Assembly: GCA_003252395.1 (NCBI GenBank)
Contig: QKEL01000014.1
Location: 124,001 to 188,000 of the forward strand
DNA: 64,000 nt
Source of the DNA: Spirochaetales bacterium
Lineage (GTDB): Bacteria > Spirochaetota > Spirochaetia > Treponematales > Treponemataceae
Reading direction: 5' to 3'
The notes under the pieces were generated by a model, which had not been told where the DNA came from, made no database searches, and saw only the letters and a program-made list of their open reading frames with translations. Of the stretch, positions 59,616 through 64,000 are shown piece by piece. The stretch's first letter is position 1; each line of letters begins with the position of its first letter. The position numbers were made by a program, and so were the translations under genes.

Positions 59616-60062
59616 ATGCCATTCATCAATTGGAACGAGACCCTGGATTTGGGGATAGCCATAATAGACCGGGAGCATCGCGAATTCGCGAAGGCCGTGA
59701 ACGACCTTCACCTCCGGGCGAAAGACGCAGCGGATACCGCCGAATTAAAGGGCCATATGAAAGGCCTCCTGGCCTCGATCGAAGCCCACTTCGCGACGGA
59801 AGAACGGTTCTTCGCCGAATACGGGTATCCGGACGCCGAAGCCCATGCCAAACTGCATCGCGACCTCGAAAATCAGCTCACCGACCTGATCGATAAGCTT
59901 TCCCGCGATCAACTGCCGTTTACCGATACCGTACTCACCTTCGTGAAGGATTGGTTTCTGACCCATACCACCGGGTCCGACCTGGTCTATACCCTGTGGA
60001 TGAGAAATCACGGCTTTATCCATCCGGCTACCAAGGATTTGATTCCCCGCGCGAAACGCTGA
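59616..60062 (+). CDS. bacteriohemerythrin
   Basis: The 148-residue protein binds O2 at a di-iron site in a four-helix bundle. All seven ligands are visible: His21, His58, Glu62, His77, His81, His117 and Asp122, with spacing like characterised single-domain bacteriohemerythrins. The N-terminus FINWNETLDLGI is the family signature. Stand-alone members are thought to carry or scavenge oxygen in microaerophiles and anaerobes. It is followed by a thiol peroxidase, consistent with oxygen defence. The start is supported by a TAAAAT element six bases upstream. Confidence 0.96.
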   Translation: MPFINWNETLDLGIAIIDREHREFAKAVNDLHLRAKDAADTAELKGHMKGLLASIEAHFATEERFFAEYGYPDAEAHAKLHRDLENQLTDLIDKLSRDQLPFTDTVLTFVKDWFLTHTTGSDLVYTLWMRNHGFIHPATKDLIPRAKR

Positions 60063-60137
60063 TTTTTCCGCTTTTCGCTGGCTTCCTCGCCCGCTTTTTT
60101 GTATACTTAGGTTAACAAGTAATGAGGAGGATCGAAC

Positions 60138-60644
60138 ATGGCCACTATCACGCTTCACGGGAATCCCGTGAACACCATCGGGAATCTCCCGGCCGTCGGG
60201 ACCAAGGCGCCGGATTTCACCCTTACCACGGCGAAACTGGAAGACGTTAGCCTTTCCCACTTTGCGGGAAAGGTCAAAATATTCAGCATTGTCCCCAGCC
60301 TGGACACCGGTACCTGCGCGGCGAGCGCCCGGCGGTTTGACCGCGAGGCGGGCACCTTGGGGGACACGGTCGTCATAAACGTCTCGCGGGACCTACCGTT
60401 CGCGTCCGACCGGTTTTGCAAGGGAGAAGGGCTCGATCATATCGTGACCCTCTCGGAAATGCGGGATTTGGAATTCGGAAAGTCCTGGGGCGTCGCCATG
60501 GTCGACGGACCCTTGAAGGGGCTCCTCTCCCGCGCCGTGGTCGTCGTGGACCGGAACGATACGGTAGTCTATACCCAACAGGTATCGGAAATCGCCTCCG
60601 AACCGGACTATGCGCCCGTTTTGAAGGCGGCCCGGGAAGCCTGA
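60138..60644 (+). CDS. tpx: thiol peroxidase (Tpx-type peroxiredoxin)
   Basis: The 168-residue enzyme reduces peroxides with thioredoxin. The peroxidatic Cys60 is in SLDTGTCAASARRF and the resolving Cys94 in SDRFCKGEGLD, the atypical 2-Cys spacing of E. coli Tpx. VVVDRNDTVVYTQQVSEI is also typical. The usual DTPVC is DTGTC here, a mild variant. GAGGAGG precedes the ATG; a possible -10 TATACT lies at 60103-60108. Ends at a hairpin terminator. Confidence 0.96.
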   Translation: MATITLHGNPVNTIGNLPAVGTKAPDFTLTTAKLEDVSLSHFAGKVKIFSIVPSLDTGTCAASARRFDREAGTLGDTVVINVSRDLPFASDRFCKGEGLDHIVTLSEMRDLEFGKSWGVAMVDGPLKGLLSRAVVVVDRNDTVVYTQQVSEIASEPDYAPVLKAAREA

Positions 60645-60650
60645 TACCCG

Positions 60651-60684
60651 ACCGGGCGCATACAAAATGCAGCCCGGTTTCATT
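60651..60684 (+). terminator. intrinsic terminator after tpx
   Basis: ACCGGGC-GCAT and ATGC-A-GCCCGGT form an 11-bp stem with one bulge, followed by TTTCATTTT. Confidence 0.8.
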
Positions 60685-60731
60685 TTCTGAAATATTATCC
60701 ATCTTTTCCCGCTAAACCAGCGAAAAACCCC

Positions 60732-60760
60732 TTGCAACAAAGGCCTGCGGCCCGTACTAT
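60732..60760 (+). promoter_or_regulatory. promoter of amtB-glnK
   Basis: TTGCAA, 17-bp spacer, TACTAT; a leader of about 85 nt follows with GGAGG before the ATG. No sigma-54 consensus is present, unlike enteric amtB/glnK. Confidence 0.75.
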
Positions 60761-60850
60761 TCGCGAACAGTTATTTGGTTTCAGGAATATCAAAGGCGAT
60801 CGTTCCGTTACCCTTATGTCCCAACTCAACACATAACCGATGGAGGTTGT

Positions 60851-62140
60851 ATGTCTGAAACACTGGCGCGCATAAGCGGCGCGAACACCGTCTGGGTGCT
60901 CCTGTCTGCCGCTCTTGTCATGTTCATGACCGTTCCCGCACTCGGGATGTTCTACGGCGGTCTGGTAAAAAAGAAAAACGTACTGAATATCATGATGCAG
61001 AGTTTTACCTGCCTCGGGATAGTCAGCGTAATCTGGGTCGCCTTCGGGTACAGCCTGGCCTTCAGCGACGATGAACTGATTCCCGGAGTGCTCGGAAACC
61101 TTAAATGGGCCTTTCTATCCGGCATATCCCCCTCGGATCCCAGCCCCTATTTCATTAGCGACGCCTCGGGACGGGTCCCACACGTCGCCTTTATCCTTTT
61201 CCAGATGATGTTCGCGGTAATTACCCCCGCGGTCATATCGGGCGCCCTGGCCGAGCGCATGAAATTCTCGGGCTTCGTTTTATTCGTGGTTATCTGGACG
61301 GCGCTCATTTATATCCCGGTCACCCATATGATGTGGTCCGCGAACGGGCTTTTCGCGCGCATGGGCCTCGCGGATTTCGCCGGGGGCACCGTCGTCGAGA
61401 TCAATTCCGGATTCAGCGCCCTGGCGGCCGCGCTCTACCTGGGCCGCCGGAGAAACCTGAAGGGAGTGCCTCCCCACAACCTCACCTACACACTCGCCGG
61501 CGCCGCCATGCTCTGGTTCGGCTGGTTCGGCTTTAACGCCGGCTCGTCCCTCGCTGCCGACGGGCTTGCGGCCTATGCCTTCCTCAATACGAACATGGCA
61601 GCGGCCGCCGCGGCCTGCGTATGGGCCGCGCTCGACTGGAGCATCCAGAAAAAGCCCACGATCCTCGGATTCGCCACCGGCGGCGTGGCGGGCCTCGTGG
61701 TCATTACCCCGGCGGCCGGTTACGTCAATATGGGAGGGGCCATGCTTATGGGCGCCGTAGCGGGCTTGGTATGCTACTGGATGGTCATGACCGTGAAGAA
61801 TAAAATGGGCTACGACGATTCCCTTGACGCCTTCGGCGTGCACGGCATCGCGGGCCTTATCGGCATATTGGGAACGGGATTCCTCGCCGACCCGCGCATT
61901 ACGAAGGGATTTTCCCTGAACGGCGGAAACGGCGTCGCCGGACTCGCCTTCGGGAACCCCGCACTCCTCGTCACCCAGGCGAAAGCCGCGCTGTCCACCG
62001 TCGCCATCGCCTTCGTCGGCACGCTGGTCGCCATGAAACTGACGGACCTGCTCATCGGGGTCAGGGTCACCGAGCGGGACGAGGCAATCGGGCTCGACGC
62101 CAGCCAGCATAACGAACGAGCCTATACGGTCATTGAGTAA
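60851..62140 (+). CDS. amtB: ammonium transporter with Glu in the first twin-His position
   Basis: The 429-residue Amt/Mep/Rh channel has about eleven helices. The motif LADFAGGTVVEINSGFSA contains the conserved Asp175 but Glu183 where E. coli AmtB has His168. The second twin-His is kept (His331 in DAFGVHGIAGLIG). Yeast Mep1/Mep3 carry a similar His-to-Glu change. There is no obvious cleaved signal. GGAGG precedes the ATG. It is followed 12 bases on by glnK, the usual regulatory partner that blocks the pore when nitrogen is ample. Confidence 0.95.
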   Translation: MSETLARISGANTVWVLLSAALVMFMTVPALGMFYGGLVKKKNVLNIMMQSFTCLGIVSVIWVAFGYSLAFSDDELIPGVLGNLKWAFLSGISPSDPSPYFISDASGRVPHVAFILFQMMFAVITPAVISGALAERMKFSGFVLFVVIWTALIYIPVTHMMWSANGLFARMGLADFAGGTVVEINSGFSALAAALYLGRRRNLKGVPPHNLTYTLAGAAMLWFGWFGFNAGSSLAADGLAAYAFLNTNMAAAAAACVWAALDWSIQKKPTILGFATGGVAGLVVITPAAGYVNMGGAMLMGAVAGLVCYWMVMTVKNKMGYDDSLDAFGVHGIAGLIGILGTGFLADPRITKGFSLNGGNGVAGLAFGNPALLVTQAKAALSTVAIAFVGTLVAMKLTDLLIGVRVTERDEAIGLDASQHNERAYTVIE

Positions 62141-62152
62141 AAGGAGGACGGC

Positions 62153-62494
62153 ATGAAACTCGTAATAGCGATCATTCAACCGTACCGGTTGGACAACGTA
62201 AAGGAAGCCCTCTATGCGGCCGACATCCACCTGATCACCGTCTCGGAGGTATTGGGGCACGGCAGGCAAAAGGGCGTGACCGAGGTGTATCGCGGCACGA
62301 AGGAAACGGGTAACCTCTTGAGAAAGCTCCGGCTGGAGATCGCGGTGAACGATGAGTTCGTGGAACGGTGCATCGAGGCCATTGAATCGGGCGCCCGTAC
62401 CGGCGAGGTGGGCGACGGCAAGATATTCGTCTATGAATTGTCCGAATGCGTTCGAATCAGGACGGGAGAACGGGGCCCAGAGGCCATTGGTTAA
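62153..62494 (+). CDS. glnK: PII nitrogen regulatory protein lacking Tyr51
   Basis: The 113-residue PII protein binds ATP/ADP and 2-oxoglutarate and gates AmtB. The core HGRQKGVTEVYRG and the ATP-binding B-loop TGEVGDGKIFV are present. In the T-loop Tyr46 is kept, but residue 51, the uridylylation tyrosine in enteric PII, is Glu (GTKETGN). So GlnD-type modification at that site is not possible. AAGGAGG lies ahead of the ATG. Operon with amtB; a hairpin follows. Confidence 0.95.
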   Translation: MKLVIAIIQPYRLDNVKEALYAADIHLITVSEVLGHGRQKGVTEVYRGTKETGNLLRKLRLEIAVNDEFVERCIEAIESGARTGEVGDGKIFVYELSECVRIRTGERGPEAIG

Positions 62495-62507
62495 GGCCTA
62501 AAGCCTG

Positions 62508-62532
62508 GGGTTAGGGCCCGCGGCTCTAACCC
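62508..62532 (+). terminator. weak hairpin after glnK
   Basis: GGGTTAG and CTAACCC form a 7-bp stem with an 11-base GC-rich loop. There is no T-tract, so it may act with Rho or protect the mRNA 3' end. Confidence 0.45.
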
Positions 62533-62560
62533 TCCGCTCCCCTTCAATAGCGTTGTTTCA

Positions 62561-62589
62561 TTGACACTGCCGCATTATTACTCTATACC
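62561..62589 (+). promoter_or_regulatory. promoter of nrdJ
   Basis: TTGACA, 17-bp spacer, TATACC. The leader to the ATG at 62614 is about 18 nt, so there is no room for a cobalamin riboswitch. Confidence 0.82.
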
Positions 62590-62613
62590 TAGCGTATTAA
62601 GGAGCGTCGATCA

Positions 62614-64000
62614 ATGAAGAAAGACAAAACGTGGATATGGCAGCAGCCCCTATCCGAAGAAATATTCCGTCAGAAATACTGCCTGCACGGGGAAAAAACG
62701 GCAGAAGAGGTGTTCCGCGGCGTGGCCGACGAGATAGCTTCCGTGGAGGCGACGCCCGAGGCGAGGAGAGCGTGGGCCGACGTCTTTTACGGCGAGCTGA
62801 TCTCGGGAAGGCTGCAGCCCGCGGGACGGATCCTCGCGAACGCGAGGCCGAATAGCCCCGTCAAGAATTACAACAACTGCTTTACCATCGATATAGAAGA
62901 CGATCTTGAATCGATTTACGAATCCCTGCGTGAAGACGCGGTCATCAGCAAAATGGGCGGGGGCGTGGGGTTCGACGCATCAAAGCTGCGGCCGAAGGGG
63001 GCGAAGCTCTCGGCCGGGGGCGAATCGTCGGGAGTCCTTTCCTTTCTCCGAATTTTCGACCAATCGGCAAAAACCATCATGACCGGCGGGCAACGGCGAA
63101 GCGCCCATATCGCCCTGCTCGATATCTCCCATCCCGAGGTGGAATCCTTTATCACGGCAAAGCGCGGCGACGAGAACAAGGAACTTACCCAGTTCAATAT
63201 CTCGGTGAAGGTAACCGACGCGTTCATCGAGGCGGTAAAAAAGGACTCCGTCTGGGATCTCGCGTACCGCGGCACGGTAGCGAAAACCGTGAAAGCCCGC
63301 GATCTTTGGGACCTGCTGGCGAAAAACGCCTTCATTCACAACGAACCGGGCATTTTCAACGCCGACACGGTGGAACGCTTCAACAACGGCTGGTGGGCCT
63401 TTAAAATGGACCGGGTGAACCCCTGCGGGGAGCTCGTCATGCCCGCGTACTCCCTATGCTGCCTGAGCTCGGTGAACCTCGCCGCCTTCGTCTCGTCGCC
63501 CTCGGGCGATCCCTTCGCCGATTCGCGTTTCGATTTCGACGCCTTCAGGAAAACCGTGGCCGTGGGCGTGCGGTTCCTGGATAACACCCTCGACGCGACG
63601 GCCTACCCGCTCAAAAAGATCGAAGACTTTTCCCGGCAGTGGCGCCGGATCGGGCTCGGTTTCACGGGCCTCGCCGACGCCCTAGCCATGCTCGGCCTTA
63701 CCTACGGAGGCGACGAATCCCTCGTTTTCGCCGAACGGCTTGCCGAAGCCCTCCGAGACGCGACCTACGGGGCATCAAGCGACCTCGCCGCCGAGAAGGG
63801 GAGCTTCCCGGCCTTCGACGCGGACAAATACCTCGAGGGGAACTTCATAAAGACCCTCCCCCCGGAACTGCGCGAAAAGATCCGAAGGCAGGGCATGCGA
63901 AACGTCCAGCTCAATACCGTGGCCCCCACGGGAACGACGTCCCTCAGCGTCGGGCAAAACTGCTCCTCGGGCATCGAGCCGATTTTCGCCCGGTCGTTCC
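62614..64000 (+). CDS. nrdJ: class II (adenosylcobalamin-dependent) ribonucleotide reductase, 3' end outside window
   Basis: 462 codons are visible and open to the right edge. AAGGAG precedes the ATG. Features: NYNNCFTIDI (first active-site Cys), KMGGGVGFDASKLRPKG, TGGQRRSAHIALLDI, RVNPCGELVMPAYSLCCLSS with the radical-bearing Cys, GFTGLADALAMLGLTYGG and NTVAPTGTTSLSVGQN. These are diagnostic of NrdJ. The enzyme makes deoxyribonucleotides with B12, with or without oxygen, which suits an organism with a variable oxygen supply. The C-terminal Cys pair that accepts thioredoxin electrons is not in view. Confidence 0.95.
   Translation, partial: MKKDKTWIWQQPLSEEIFRQKYCLHGEKTAEEVFRGVADEIASVEATPEARRAWADVFYGELISGRLQPAGRILANARPNSPVKNYNNCFTIDIEDDLESIYESLREDAVISKMGGGVGFDASKLRPKGAKLSAGGESSGVLSFLRIFDQSAKTIMTGGQRRSAHIALLDISHPEVESFITAKRGDENKELTQFNISVKVTDAFIEAVKKDSVWDLAYRGTVAKTVKARDLWDLLAKNAFIHNEPGIFNADTVERFNNGWWAFKMDRVNPCGELVMPAYSLCCLSSVNLAAFVSSPSGDPFADSRFDFDAFRKTVAVGVRFLDNTLDATAYPLKKIEDFSRQWRRIGLGFTGLADALAMLGLTYGGDESLVFAERLAEALRDATYGASSDLAAEKGSFPAFDADKYLEGNFIKTLPPELREKIRRQGMRNVQLNTVAPTGTTSLSVGQNCSSGIEPIFARSF

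Noticed and set aside
60761..60850. Sigma-54 promoter for amtB-glnK
   Set aside because: No GG-N10-GC element found; a consensus sigma-70 promoter explains the operon.
62590..62613. Cobalamin riboswitch before nrdJ
   Set aside because: The promoter lies only about 24 bases from the ATG, so there is no room for a riboswitch.
1..64000. CRISPR arrays, prophage or insertion sequences
   Set aside because: No regularly spaced repeats, transposase or phage structural motifs were seen; the only repeats are the tRNA copy and in-frame coding repeats.

Overview
This 64 kb window is a GC-rich, gene-dense bacterial chromosome segment. It most likely comes from a Spirochaetota member of the Treponema/Rectinema kind. 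That is inference from gene content: periplasmic proteins whose signal peptides end in AW(A/S)GG(S/A)K(D/E), a large acidic-N-terminus/TM/TPR protein resembling flagellar-collar proteins, many membrane and secreted proteins of spirochaete type, YesMN two-component pairs, and a class II ribonucleotide reductase. No phage, insertion sequence or CRISPR array is visible. Genes are packed into operons with many 4-bp start/stop overlaps, including TTGA and GTGA overlaps that reveal non-ATG starts.

Layout. 1-1.2 kb: end of an ECF sigma factor, a coupled membrane protein and a second membrane protein. 1.3-4.4 kb (minus): pyrF-pyrK-pyrD plus a coupled small Cys-rich protein. 4.7-6.6 kb: a six-TM chemotaxis receptor. 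6.6-14.1 kb (minus): a seven-gene envelope operon (GntR/YtrA regulator, stomatin-like SPFH protein, LolD-like ATPase, two FtsX-type permeases, LolA-like carrier, predicted outer-membrane barrel) whose promoter carries two palindromic operators. 14.2-15.5 kb: ZIP metal transporter and small lipoprotein. 15.6-18.7 kb (minus): pyrB-pyrI-pyrC. 18.8-23.9 kb: sugar ABC importer without ATPase, HAD phosphatase and a stand-alone binding protein, convergent with purD-yesM-yesN (23.8-27.8 kb). 27.9-31.9 kb: small membrane protein, ketopantoate reductase, phosphoesterase, hisC, secreted protein. 31.9-40.9 kb: spirochaete-type hypotheticals, a U32 peptidase, a dolichol-kinase-like protein, and a tRNA-Val(CAC) followed by a broken second copy. 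40.9-49.6 kb: TPR protein, secreted CBM48 protein, glycosyltransferase-like protein, WYL regulator, sialate O-acetylesterase. 49.7-55.2 kb: DUF3795 protein, a sigma-54 two-component system with a Met-rich sensor and its secreted partner behind a sigma-54 promoter, and a diguanylate cyclase. 55.4-60.6 kb: alkaline phosphatase, amino-acid ABC importer, bacteriohemerythrin, thiol peroxidase. 60.9-64 kb: amtB-glnK and the start of nrdJ.

Themes: de novo pyrimidine synthesis is split into two operons (carAB and pyrE are not here). Nitrogen and phosphate acquisition genes cluster at the right end. The most distinctive items are the GntR-controlled trans-envelope operon, the Met-rich sensor/sigma-54 unit, AmtB and PII proteins lacking canonical residues, and a recurrent promoter layout in which a -10 hexamer lies 6-8 bases before an ATG with no Shine-Dalgarno, implying leaderless mRNAs. 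All family calls rest on motifs read by eye; no database search was run.
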